A stretch of 64,000 nucleotides of DNA. It comes from an uncultured bacterium (GTDB lineage Bacteria; Patescibacteriota; Gracilibacteria; Absconditabacterales; Absconditicoccaceae). This document shows positions 45,515 through 58,359 of the stretch, piece after piece; position 1 is the stretch's first letter, and each line of letters begins with the position of its first letter. The stretch lies in contig CAMVOC010000001.1 in NCBI GenBank assembly GCA_947169045.1, positions 62,001 through 126,000 of the forward strand. The letters run 5' to 3'. Under the pieces are notes generated by a model. It made no database searches and was not told the origin of the DNA. It saw only the letters and a list, made by a program, of their open reading frames with translations. Both the position numbers and the translations under genes were made by a program.

Positions 45515-46132
45515 TTATTGAGCAAGCATACCAGTCAATTGAGATTCAAGCTGAGACCAAACTTCTTCTCTCTTGGTATCTGCCAATGCATCTAAACGAA
45601 TAAAATTTGCATGCGAAGCATAATGATCAATCACTGGATCCGTCTCCTGATGAAAAGTTGCCAATCTAATTGCAAAGGTTTCTGGAATATCATCTGCGCG
45701 AGGTTCCTGACCAAGAGCTTTCATTTCGGCAATCCTTGCTTCCATCCTTCCCTTGAGAATCTCATCATCAACACGAAGAAATACAGGAATTAATACTTCA
45801 AATCCATTTTGTTTCAAAAGCTCTTCAAAAATCGAAATCTGAGCTTGATTACGAGGGAATCCATCAAAAATAACTTTTTCTCCTCCTGAAACAGCAATTT
45901 CATCAGCCAAAAGCTGACTTACCAAGGCATTAGACACCAATTTCCCTGAATCCATAGTAAGAATCGCTTCTTTTTGAGCTTCAGTTAAGGATTCTGCAGG
46001 CTTCTTTTTTAATCCACGCAAGATATCACCAGTCGAAAGCTGAATAAAATTAAATGTATCCATGATGAATTTTGCTTGAGTCCCTTTACCACTACCAGGA
46101 GCTCCAAGCATAAGGATAGCTATTTTTGCCAT
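45515..46132 (-). CDS. adk: Adenylate kinase
   Basis: MAKIAILMLGAPGSGKGTQAKFI, FIQLSTGDILR, VIFDGFPRNQAQ. Confidence 0.93.
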   Translation of the reverse strand: MAKIAILMLGAPGSGKGTQAKFIMDTFNFIQLSTGDILRGLKKKPAESLTEAQKEAILTMDSGKLVSNALVSQLLADEIAVSGGEKVIFDGFPRNQAQISIFEELLKQNGFEVLIPVFLRVDDEILKGRMEARIAEMKALGQEPRADDIPETFAIRLATFHQETDPVIDHYASHANFIRLDALADTKREEVWSQLESQLTGMLAQ

Positions 46133-46367
46133 AATATCCCTCTTCAAAAAATAAAACAATCACAATTTTGTTAACGTCCACAGTCATATGATTCTCCCCA
46201 CAAAAATCAATAATTTTTTCAATGATTGTCAAGAAAAAAGCAAAAGAAAAGTCTGATTTTTTGTCTTTTTTCCCTTTTTCAAGTATAATAGAATACGGCT
46301 CTATGCAATGAAATAACACATCGCAAATACAGAGCATATCATCATTTATTTAATAAGTAACCGCTTA

Positions 46368-47222
46368 ATGTATACCCTTTCCGACCTTGAAATCCAAATC
46401 GAATACGAAGCTAAAAAAAAACAAGCTTCCCCAATCATTAAATTTCTAAAAGAGGCGAGACTCTTTCTTTCGATTTTCGCCGTTACCTTTGTGGGAATGT
46501 ATCTAGTGACCAATGCTCAATTAGTCTCCGATAAAATCGAGGATCAAATCAACCCTCATCAAGTACAAACATTCTCAGAGCAAGAAAGTCAAATCAAAGT
46601 AAAACCAAGCATCGCACAAAATGCAAAAGCCTATCAAGAAAAACAACAACAGTTAAATCAACTCATCACTACCTACGGAGAAGTCACCACCATAGAAAAA
46701 GAAATCGTTCCTGATACAGATCAAATCCTCACAAAACAATTAAATTCTTATCCTCTCACCTTCAATCTTCTCCCTCCAATCAATAGAATTATCATTCCAA
46801 GTATCGGAGTTGATACCCCCATCGTCCAGAGACAAGCGAAAAGTCATGATGCATTTGTAAACGGAGACTTCAGTGATGAATTAGAAAATGGAGTAGTAAA
46901 ATATCCAACATCTCCAGCTCCAGGGGAAAAGGGAAATCTCTTCCTCTTCGGACACACCTCACAAGAATATCGAAAGCATAACAAATATGGTACAGTATTT
47001 CGCAACATCCCAAAACTCAAACCAGGAGATGAAATTCAAATCGTACGAGAAGGAAATTTATATACCTACAAAGTCGTAACAACAGAAATCGTCAGTCCAA
47101 AAAAGGTAGGAGACACCTACCTCAAATATGCAAATCTCGATAAAGAATATCTCACGTTAATGTGATGTTATCCTATCGGAAGAGCCGACAAAAGAATGCT
47201 AGTATTCGCCGAAAGAGTATAA
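46368..47222 (+). CDS. Sortase
   Basis: TM segment; NLFLFGHTSQEYR; catalytic region YLTLM[G]CYPIGRADKRMLVFAERV. Confidence 0.85.
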
Positions 47223-47268
47223 AAGAATACAACAAAGCAGAAACAAAAGAGCAGAAAAATATCTACCA

Positions 47269-48309
47269 TTATACTTCAAGTCCTTCATCAATCATCCTAC
47301 AACTTGGATATTGATAACTTCCCTCCAAGGTACCAACGAAGCAACCTCTTAACTGTACTTCACAAGGAGTTGCATTGGTACCTATTTTATGTCTATACGC
47401 TTTTACAAACAATCCATCTTTAACCTCTTCTCCTCGTGGAGTAAGACAATTCATCGCAGGTCTAGTCGTTTGATCCACAACTTCATCGGGAATAGCAAGA
47501 GAATTAGCTCAAGAACCAGAATCTTCAGGCAAAGGAGAAGAAACCACAGGACCTGAAGAAATCTTTGGAAATACAACCACAGAAGACTGCTGAGCAGAAG
47601 ATGATGAAGATGATGAAACAGAAACCTGAGTAAGAGAGTCATCATCTTCCACGCGAGGATCATTATAAACCTCAAATGGCTCTTGAAAATAACGATACTG
47701 AGAATTTAACACGCAAGATTGCAAATCAAACGTCCCTGAAAGTTTTCCATCCCGACAAACTCTTCTTTCAATTTTACAAATATTATAAGTATTTTCATCT
47801 TGTTCATAAGCTAAAACACTTTCCCCATGTTGCAAAGTGTATCCCCAAGGAGTTTGACACGACTTATACGTCGGAATAATCTGGATTCCCAGCTCCTCAT
47901 CTCAAGAATTAGCACGAGGATCTAAAAATAAGAGAGAAAAAGCTGAAGTTCACAATAACATTTCCCTATGAGCCACGAATAACAAGCTTTTACCAAGTTT
48001 TTCTGGATGTTTCTCAGAAGGAGCGCCATGTTCCTGCACTTCAAAAGGAGATAATTGAAAAGTAGTTTCATCGAGACGATACGTTTCACCTTCTGCACTA
48101 TAAAAAACAAACGTTAACGGTGCCATTTCCTCTTCTGAGGAACTATAATGAATCACATCACTATTACTACCTGCACGAATATTAAGCAAAACTACCCCAA
48201 AAAGAGATAAAATCGCCACATAAATCATCCATCTCATTTTTACAGAAAAGAGAAGAAATGCATGATATTTTCTGAGATGAAAGGTTGTTGCCGCCAATTT
48301 TTTACGCAT
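47269..48309 (-). CDS. Membrane-anchored surface protein with duplicated Cys-rich domain and Ser-rich linker
   Basis: N-terminal TM; C.TP.G.....G..V.AY......C....R.C..G.L.G....C occurs twice. Confidence 0.7.
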
Positions 48310-48448
48310 ATGTTAAATCATTCAAAAAAATTAAAACTCTCTTGAGTATACTGCAAAAGTTCATAAAAAGCAAATTTTCTCTTGCAATTTCAAGGTAAAA
48401 ACCTAGACTAAAAATCAGTATTTTTTATTTTTTTATCAAAAACCCCTA

Positions 48449-49243
48449 ATGAAAATCGATCTTAATCTCATTAAAGACCTTCGCAATACCACTTTCGCAC
48501 CACTTGGAGATTGTAAAGCAGCACTTGAAGCAGCTGGAGGAGACATCCAAAAAGCCATTGAAGTCCTTAGAGAAAAAGGAATAGCAAAAGCAGGTAAAAA
48601 AGCTGAAAGAGAAACCAACGAAGGAATGATTAAAGTTGAAGCTAGAGACGGGAAAACGGTTGGATTGAAGCTCCTTTGTGAGACTGATTTCGTAGTAAAA
48701 AACGAGCATTTCCAGACCCTTTTCCAAAATATTTTCGATAAATTATTCACACTAAACACAGAAGCTCATAGTTTCGAAGAGTTACCTGAAGCAACGCAAG
48801 CAGAAATCACTGGTCTCATTACTGATTTCGTAGGAAAAATCGGAGAAAACGTAAAAATCGGAGAAATCCTTATAACAACCGAAAAAACATACGCATACAA
48901 CCACCCAGGAAACAAAGTTGCATCAGTAATTTATTACTCAGGAGACGAAAAAATAGCAAAAGAACTCGCATTACAAGTAGCTGCAATGAATCCAACATAC
49001 CTTAATTTTGACGAAGTGCCACAAGCTGAAAAAGATACAGCAAAAGCAAAATTCACAGAAGAATTAAAAGCACAAGGAAAACCTGAAAATATGATTGAAC
49101 AAATCGTAGCTGGAAAACTCAACAAAGCATTTGCTGATGATATCCTTCTCGAACAAGAATACATCCGTGATGGAGGGAAAAAAGTAAAAGAATTGATTAC
49201 TGATGGATTCGAAGTGATAAAATTTACAAGATTTGCAATCTAA
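48449..49243 (+). CDS. tsf: Elongation factor Ts
   Basis: IKDLRNTTFAPLGDCKAALEAAGGDIQKAIEVLREKGIAKAGKKAER, LLCETDFVVKNEHF. Confidence 0.93.
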   Translation: MKIDLNLIKDLRNTTFAPLGDCKAALEAAGGDIQKAIEVLREKGIAKAGKKAERETNEGMIKVEARDGKTVGLKLLCETDFVVKNEHFQTLFQNIFDKLFTLNTEAHSFEELPEATQAEITGLITDFVGKIGENVKIGEILITTEKTYAYNHPGNKVASVIYYSGDEKIAKELALQVAAMNPTYLNFDEVPQAEKDTAKAKFTEELKAQGKPENMIEQIVAGKLNKAFADDILLEQEYIRDGGKKVKELITDGFEVIKFTRFAI

Positions 49244-49269
49244 TCCCAAAAGGCTGATCAACGCCTTTT

Positions 49270-49299
49270 CTCCAGCGACAACCATCGTTGGAGTTTTTT
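49270..49299 (+). terminator. Rho-independent terminator of tsf
   Basis: CTCCAGCGA-CAACCA-TCGTTGGAGTTTTTT; a second hairpin AAAAGGC..GCCTTTT immediately upstream. Confidence 0.8.
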
Positions 49300-49369
49300 A
49301 TAAATTCCCTTTGCATTCCTTACCAGAAAGACTATACTGACCATTTGAATTTATTTCAGCCTTTTCCTG

Positions 49370-52300
49370 ATGGTAAAAAAAACAACAAAATCGCCTCTCC
49401 CTGAGAACCTAAATCTCCTGGATCAATCAGACAAAATCATCTTCCAAGGAGTCAAAAGTAACAACCTCAAAAACATCGATATAGAACTTCCCAAAAATCA
49501 AATCATCACCATCACTTGAGTCTCTGGAAGTGGGAAATCTTCACTTGCATTCGATACCATCTACAAAGAAGGACAGTTTCGTTATATTGAAAGTTTATCT
49601 TCATATTTACGCCAATTTTTTAATCTCGGAGAGCGTCCAGATATCGAATATTGTTCAGGACTTTCTCCTGCGATAGCCATAGAACAGAATAAAAAAGGCT
49701 GAAATTCGAGAAGTACAGTAGGAACGCTCACGGAAATCGACGACTACATCCGTCTCCTATTTGCGAAAGTAGGGGATTGCTACTGTTATAATTGCGGGAA
49801 TCCCATCAAACCACAAACCGTCGAACAAATCATTCACAACATTTCCCAGCAATATCTCGGACAAAAAATCTTCTTGCTCAAAGAAATCGGCGAAATCAAA
49901 ATCAAAGAAGATTTAGCAAGATTCGTGAAGCAAAATAAGATAAAAGTAGAAAAAGGCTGAGGTTTCACAAGGTATTTATTAACCCCATCCAAAGAAACCT
50001 CAAATCCAGGAGAGCAATCAGAACCCATCGAATATTTCTACCTCGAAGAGCCTTCAGTTCCCGACAACTATTTCCCTATTAAAATCTACGGAATCTACGA
50101 CCGTATCACTCTCGAAGAGCAAAAACTTCCTAGACTCAAAGAAGACCTTATCAAAATCCTTGCAGAAAGTCCAAAATTTGGAATACGAGTCGATACTCCC
50201 ATCTCCAACATATCAGAATCCTCAAACTCAAATGCCGCAAACGTCGAATTAACTGGCACTTCCAATATTGAAATCAATCCAAAAAAAAGAAAGAAAAAGC
50301 AGACTACCTCCTCAGAAAAAGAAAACAACGCATCAACAGAACATCAAAGAGCTCCACACAACAGCGTTCAACGATTTACAGACAAAATGTTCTGTCCGAA
50401 CTGCAATATCACTTATCCTGAATTTACTACACAACACTTTTCCCAAAACCGCCAAGAAGGAGCCTGCCCTCATTGTCATGGATTAGGGGAAGTTCTCTCC
50501 GTAGATTTTGATAAAATCTTAGACATAAAATCACCCCTTGAATCAGCAATCTTACCTTGGAGAGACTCCAATTATGGACAAGAAATTATCAGAAAACTCT
50601 GCGAAAAATATTCTATCGACCCAACGAAAGTCCGAGAAAAACAACCCGAACGATTTTTACATATTTTAATGTATGGAGACAACGAATTACTCCGCCTCCA
50701 TTCTGCAGGAAAACGAGTCAATATCAAATATCAAGGAATGGAAGAAATCATCAAAGAGCAATACGCAAAAGGAGTACTTACCGTAGATTTTCAATCAATG
50801 CTCGAAATGAAATCTTGTCCTGCATGTTTTTGATCTAGGCTAAAAAAAGAAAGTCTACACGTATTTCTCACGATTCCAGAATCAAAAATAGGGAAAGACG
50901 CCTCAATAATACACCAATGAGAAAAAAAGTTTTTTACGGAGCTTCCCGACCTTCCTTTTGCTCATCCACTCAACGACGGTAATATCAAAATCAATATCCG
51001 AGACCTCCAAAAGATTCAGCTTTCTGAACTGCTAAAAATCATCGAATTATTTACAAAGCACACATCTCAACCACAGATTCTCATTCAACGTATCACAAAA
51101 CCGCTCGTCGATAGGATTACCACGATTCAAGAGCTAGGATTAGGGTATTTAATGACGATTAGGCAAATTGATACACTCTCAGGAGGAGAAATTCAAAGGT
51201 TAAGACTGGCAAAACAGCTAGGAAACAAGCTTACAGGAATCGTTTACGTACTAGACGAGCCAACCATCGGACTTGATATCGACGAAATCGAGAAAGCCGT
51301 CAAAGCCATCAAACAGCTCAAAGCAATGGGAAACACCATTATCGTCGTAGAGCACAATGAAGAATTTATCCAAGCCTCCGATCGAGTCGTAGAAATCGGT
51401 CCCGAAGCAGGGGATTTTTGAGGAGAAGTCGTTTTCAATGGACCATATCAGGATTTTTTAGCTTCTGATGCCTTAACTGCGAAATATCTCAGAGGAGAAA
51501 AAGAGATCAAAGTCGTTTTCAATCACAAGCCTTCCAACCACAAAATTCACATTCACGGAGCGTCAAAATACAATCTCAAACACATCAATGTAGAATTCAA
51601 CCTATGAAGTTTTACCATCATTACTGGAAAATCAGGAGCAGGGAAAACAACGCTGATGTATTCCACGTTATTCCGCTTCCTCAACGATAAACAAAAATTC
51701 GTGCAATCCTACATCCGCCTCCAGATGCTCAAAAAAGGGTTATCGCGAGAAGAAATCCTTTCAGCGCCCGTAATGAGAGCAGAGGAGTACCATCATTTCG
51801 AGAATTTAGCGTTACAAGAATTTTACAAAGATTTAGCTGTAGATAAAATTTATGGACACGAAGAAATCAGCAATACCATCTACGTAGATCAGACTTCAAT
51901 AGGGAAAACCCCTCGTTCTTGTCCTGCGACATTTATTAATGTATTTGATAAAATTAGAAAACTCTATGCAGGGACAACCGAGGCAAAATATTACGGATTT
52001 ACCGAAAGTTACTTCAGTTTCAATTCCGACAAAGGAGCATGTCCTGCCTGTGATGGATACGGATATAAAAAAATAGAACTCCAATTCTTACCTGATACAT
52101 ACGTCCCTTGTGAACTTTGCCATGGAAAAAGATACCGCCCAGAAATTCTAGCCATCAAACGAAGAGGGAAAACCATTGCCGAAGTGCTAGAAATGTATAT
52201 TTCTGACGCTTTAGAGCATTTTCACGAGCTCGATCATATTACCGACGAACTCCAGTTAGTCTGTGATATTTGATTAGGATATCTTAAAATGGGACAATCT

Positions 52301-52558
52301 GCTCACACGCTTTCAGGAGGAGAAAGTCAGCGTTTAAAACTCATAAAGCACTTACTCAAAGAATATCGCGGACATTCAGTATATTTTCTAGACGAGCCAA
52401 CAGTAGGATTGCATATGGCAGATATTGAGCGTCTTTTACGCGTTCTCAAAGTATTTCTAGAAAGAGGAGATACGATTTTAATGATTGAACACGATCAAAA
52501 TATTCTCAAATACGCAGATCAAGTCATCAGGCTAGACAATGGAGCAGTCGTTCCATAA
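49370..52558 (+). CDS. uvrA: Excinuclease ABC subunit A
   Basis: IT[G][94 protein letters not shown]. Confidence 0.95.
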
Positions 52559-52684
52559 AAACCATGAAGGGAATACCTCGAAAAAGGACGTTTCGTCAAG
52601 TCAATATTCTAAGTTTATCTTGCATTTAAAAGCAAGTTATATACTGTCATTTTTCAGAATTTACTTCTTTATAAAATACAAAAA

Positions 52685-54868
52685 ATGTTTAACGTAAGAC
52701 AATTCGTATACGACAACATTACCCCTTACGAAGGAGATGCATCCTTTCTCCAAGGGCCCACAGAAAGGACCAAAAAGCTACGAGAAGAAGTAAAAGTACT
52801 CCTACAACAAGAAAGAGATAATAATGGACTATTAGACGCCGATACTGATACTATTTCGAGAATTACTTCTCATCGCGCAGGATACATTGACAAAGACCTA
52901 GAAGTGATTGTAGGACTTCAGACCGACAAACCACTCAAAAGAGGGATGAAACCTTTTGGAGGAATCCGCGTAGTAGAAAAAGCACTCGCAGAGAGAAATC
53001 TCGTTCTTTCTCCTAGAGTAAAAGAAATCTTCGAATACACCAAAAACCACAATGATGCAGTATTCTCCGTATACGACAAAGAAATCAGGACCTACCGTTC
53101 AAAACACATCGTTACAGGGCTCCCTGACAATTACGCCCGCGGAAGAATTATTGGGGATTACAGGAGACTTGCTTTATATGGAGCTGATTTTCTCATAGCA
53201 GAAAAAAAAGCTGATTTTGATGCCATTTCAGGAGAGATGGACGACGCAAAAGTTCGTCTCAGAGAAGAAGTAAGTAGCCAAATCGCAGCACTCGAAGAAA
53301 TCAAAGTGATGGCAGAAATGTATGGATACGACGTATCAAAACCAGCAAAAACAGCTAAAGAAGCCATACAATTCACGTATTTTGCCTACCTCGCAGGAGT
53401 AAAAGAACAAGATGGAGCAGCAATGTCTCTTGGAAATGTTAGTTCATTCCTAGACATTTACATCGAAAAAGAGCTCAAAGAAGGACTCATTACTGAATCA
53501 GAAGCTCAAGAGATGATTGATCATATGGTCATGAAGCTCAGACTAGTACGCCACTTGAGACCTGGATCATACGACGAAATCTTCGGAGGAGACCCAACAT
53601 GGGTAACAGAATCCATCGGAGGACGTTTTCAGGACGGGAAAGTAAAAGTTACCAAAACATCATTCAGATTTTTACAAACCTTATATAATCTCTGACCAAG
53701 TCCAGAGCCAAACCTCACAGTATTACGATCACCAGAATTACCACAAGGATTCAAAGAATTCTGCGCAAAAACGTCCATAGATACCTCTTCCATCCAGTAC
53801 GAAAACGACAATTTAATGCAAGCTGTTAGAGGAGGAGATGACTACGGTATCGCTTGTTGCGTTTCTTACCAAGAAATCGGAAAACGCATCCAGCATTTCG
53901 GAGCTAGGTGTAACCTACCAAAAACACTATTACTAGCCATCAACGAAGGAAGAGAAGAGAGCGAAGGAATACAAGTAATGACAGGAATCCCAAAGCTTTC
54001 CGACGGCGCACTAAATTACGAAGAAGTAATGGGAAATTTCAAAAAGACCATGTCCGAAGTCGCTAGAGTATATGCAAAAGCCATGTATCTCATCCATTAT
54101 ATGCACGACAAATACTACTACGAAAAAGCTCAAATGGCATTTGTAGATACCAATTATGGAGTAGATATTGCCTATGGAATCGCTGGAATCTCAATTATTG
54201 CAGACTCACTCTCTGCCATCAAATATGCCAAAGTCACTCCAATTAGAGACGAAAACGGCATCGCAAAGGACTTCAAAATCGAAGGAGATTTCCCAAAATT
54301 TTGAAATGACGACGATCGCGTTGACTTAATTGCAAAAGAAATTCAACAATTCTTTTTCGAAGAGCTCAAAAAACATAAAACGTACAAAAACGCCAATCCT
54401 ACATTATCATTGCTCACCATTACATCCAACGTAATGTACGGAAAGAATACAGGTGCTACTCCAGATGGCAGACAAGCAGGAAAACCTTTTGCACCAGGGG
54501 CAAATCCAATGCATGGAAGAGATGCAAAAGGAGCTATTGCTTCCCTTAATTCTGTAGCAAAACTCGATTATCAATATTCCCAAGACGGAATTTCCAATAC
54601 ATTTTCAATTGTACCAATGTCTCTAGGAGCTAATGCAGAAGAGCAGATAAAAAATCTGATTACAATGATGGATGGATATTTCAAAAAAGGAGCACATCAC
54701 CTCAATGTAAACGTTTTACAAAGAGAAGTACTAATGGACGCCTACGAACACCCAGAAAAATATCCACAATTAACAATTAGAGTCTCCGGATATGCAGTAA
54801 ATTTCGTCAGATTATCCAAGGCTCACCAAAAAGAAGTGATCGAAAGGACTTTCCACGAAAAAATGTAA
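52685..54868 (+). CDS. pflB: Pyruvate formate-lyase (formate acetyltransferase)
   Basis: [10 protein letters not shown] (Cys-Cys active site), [38 protein letters not shown]-term RVSGYAVNF glycyl-radical motif. Confidence 0.93.
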
Positions 54869-54886
54869 CTTTATCACAAGTTGCTA

Positions 54887-54914
54887 TTGACTTTTTTAAA
54901 ATTCAGAGTATAAT
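54887..54914 (+). promoter_or_regulatory. Promoter ahead of the PBP gene and its leader
   Basis: TTGACT-N16-TATAAT. Confidence 0.65.
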
Positions 54915-55182
54915 AACAGATTTGACACACGGTTTCTCTTGTAACCAAAAGAGAAAAAGATAGCGATAATCTCCATAATACAGATACCTTCTATCCAAAC
55001 AATAATTCAGCTTTTTCTCCCTACATATCAAAGAAAAAACACACCTAGTGGCATAAATTTCCCACCGAAAAAACCTCTTGCAAACTTTCGTTAAATAGTT
55101 AAAAAGTCCTTTATAAAATCTCTAGAAATATAGGACAGTTTTCTTATAATCTAGAGAATCCATATCTTTATCTCTTTTCTTT

Positions 55183-58100
55183 TTGTTAATGCCAAATCCT
55201 ACCGTCTTTACATATACCCACTTACCAGAGCCTACCCACAAAAATCCCAAAAGATTCTCTTCCAATAAAAAAAGAAAAATTGGGAAATTCATTGGAATGT
55301 TTTTGGTTGCCATCCTATTAATCGCGCTTGTCGGAGGAGCTATCCGAATGAATATCAACGTATTCAAAGAACTTCCAGATGTAAGCTCCGTAAAAGACCT
55401 CAAACTTGCGCAAGCAACCGTCATCCAAGATAAAAACGGAGTAGAATTATACAAACTCTTCGAAGAAAATAGAGAATACGTGGATTTTGACCAAATCAAT
55501 CCGCAAATGATCAACGCAATCGTAGCAATTGAAGATCAGCGTTATCGAGAACACGAAGGACTCGATCCACGAGGAATTTTACGTGCAGCAATCAACAGAA
55601 GTGGAGGAGGATCCACGCTTCCTATGCAGTTAATGACCAACGTGTTCAAGCTCAAAGCAGGAATGGGAGCTAATATCCCAAGGAGAATCGCCTACAAATT
55701 ACGTCAAATCATCCTTGCAAAAAGACTGAATACCACACTCCAAAAGCAAATTAAAGCTGAAAATCCCGATCTTTCCAATGCAGAGATCAAGCACGAAATG
55801 AAAAATAAGATTTTGGAGCTCTACTTGAACTACATCGAATTAGGAAATAACTCATTTGGAATTGAAGCTGCTGCAAAAGCATTTTTCGGAGTCTCTGCAA
55901 AAGATCTTTCCATTGCACAATCTGCAGTATTAGCATCTCTTCCTAGAAACCCGACTACTTACAGCCCTCTCAAAGAATCAGGAAAGAAAAATCTGATGGG
56001 ATATTTCACGATTACCGATGCTGCAGGGAGACAATATCCTTTCGAAGGAATCATACAAAACGACATTATTGCAAAGTTTTCCGAAGCTATCAGAAATGCT
56101 GACTTTTCAAATAAAGATTCCGATAACGCCTCTACAAAATTTCTGGTTGGGCTCTGATCTTTTACCATCGTCAGCGAAGGAAAAGAATTATACGTAAAAT
56201 ACTCAAATGGAAGAATGCAAGTAGTATTAAGTAGGATGTTCGAAGATAAATACATCACCGCAGAAGAGCTGAAACAAGCCTACATCGACGGACTCAATCT
56301 TACGTTCAAAACCAGCTCTTTCTCTATTAAAGCTCCGCATTTTGTCTTTTGGGTAAAAGAATTACTAGAAGAAAACTACGAAGCCTACGGAATGAAAGGA
56401 AAAGAAGACCTGCTGACAAAAGGACTTATTATCAAAACATCCCTCGATTATGAAATCCAAAAACAGGCAGAAAAAGCTCTAACCGACAACGTTCGTACCT
56501 TATACGCAAACAACGCAACCAATAGTGCAATGATCTATCTGGATACGAATAAAGGAGATATCCTAGCTTATGTAGGATCTCTCGATTACTTCAATGAAGA
56601 AATCCAAGGTCAAAACGATATGGTACGTAAACCGAGACAATCTGGATCTTCCATTAAACCATTAATTTATTCATTAGGATTCCAAAAACTTCCTCTCACC
56701 ATAGATACTCCTATTTACGACTTACCTTTCCAAGTAGGTCCAGACAGACCTAATAACGCTGACGATAGATTTGAAGGACTTTTACCGCTCAAATACGCTC
56801 TCGGACACTCTAGAAACATTCCTGCCGTCAAAATGTACCTAGCAATCGGAGGAGAAGACGCAGTGAAACCGTACCTCCAATCATTAGGACTTTCTAGTAT
56901 CACAAATGATATTTTCTACGGATATCCATTAGCACTTGGAGCAGGGGAGGTAACAATGCTTGAACTTGCCGAAGCATATTCTCATCTTACCACGCAAACT
57001 CCAGCAACCATCAACCCAATCCTAGAAATCAGAGATGCAAACGGAACTATCATTTACCAAAAAGAAACAGAAGAAAAAGCTGAACTCATCCCCGAAGGAG
57101 TAAAATACTTAATGCGAAGAATCCTTTCCGACCCTGCAAATAGATTGGCAGGACGAGTATCAAAATTCAACGTTTCAGGTCTTACCTATGCACTCAAAAC
57201 TGGAACATCTAACGTAAAAACCGACAAAGGAAACCGCCCAAGAGATGGACGATTAGCAGCATATACTCCAGACAATTTAGTACTGATGCGAGCTGGAAAC
57301 GCGAACGCAACTCCAATGAATGCAAACGCTTTCGGAGGGACAATCCATGCAGATCCAATCAAACAATTTATGCAGGCACTCCTTTCCAACAGCTACATCA
57401 GCAATACTCAAATGACTAATGTAGATACCCAAGGAATCTCTATCTCAAGAATCACAGGAAATCTCCCAGCAGAAGGAACACCTTCATCATTGATTGTTTC
57501 ATCAATTGGATACTTAGCTCCTAAAAAAGTAGACGATCCTGTCACAGAAATCGAATACGATGCAGAATGTTTAGGTATGACAAGTCCTCTTACCCCTAGC
57601 GAACAAATCAGACAAGGATATCTTTTCCAAAGTGTTTCATCATTTATGCCTGGACAAGAAGATGCACAAGATATTCAGAATTATCTCACTGCTTCAGCGA
57701 GAGGAATCAATGATGATACAGGAAGCAGAGTAAGCCTCTCATCTCTACGTATTCTCTTCGAAGCTCCAAAAGACTACTGTGCCAATAGAGAACCAGCATT
57801 AAGCGAAGACACCAGCATAACCTTCCTAAATCCTCAAGACGACCGAAGAATCTCCGAAAAACCAGAGCTTATGGTAAGCGTAAAATCAGACGGAAACCTA
57901 AAAACTCTATCAGCTCAAATCGACGACGTACAAGTACGATCCAAAACCTACACGACCAACACGAGAGAAAATATCGCAAGTACCATACTAGATCTCTCAC
58001 AATTTTCAGTGGGAACTCATACCATCACAGTACAAGCGACCAACACAAAAGGAGGAATGAACCGCGCAAGTATCAATGTAGTCTTACAAACCACAGACAA

Positions 58101-58350
58101 AACGCCTCCTTACTTGATGAGAGAACAATCCAAAGTAACTCAAAAAGGAGACAAGCGAGAAGCAACGCTGATTTTCAACGATGAATTATCTGCAATAACC
58201 TCCGGTGCAATTATGGCAGGGGAGTCTACTATCCTTTCCTTCCAAGGTAGAATGGCTTCATTTACTACATCAGAACCAGTAGTTGACATCTTCCTAAAAG
58301 ATGCCTACGAAAACGAACTCAGACAAACCTTAGATTTATCTGCTTTTTAA
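55183..58350 (+). CDS. Class A penicillin-binding protein (transglycosylase/transpeptidase)
   Basis: AIVAIEDQRYREHEGLDPRGILRA, ELYLNYIELGNNSFGIEAAAKAFFG, QSGSSIKPL, ALKTGTSN; one TGA joins the two track ORFs. Confidence 0.92.
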
Positions 58351-58359
58351 CCCTAAGGA

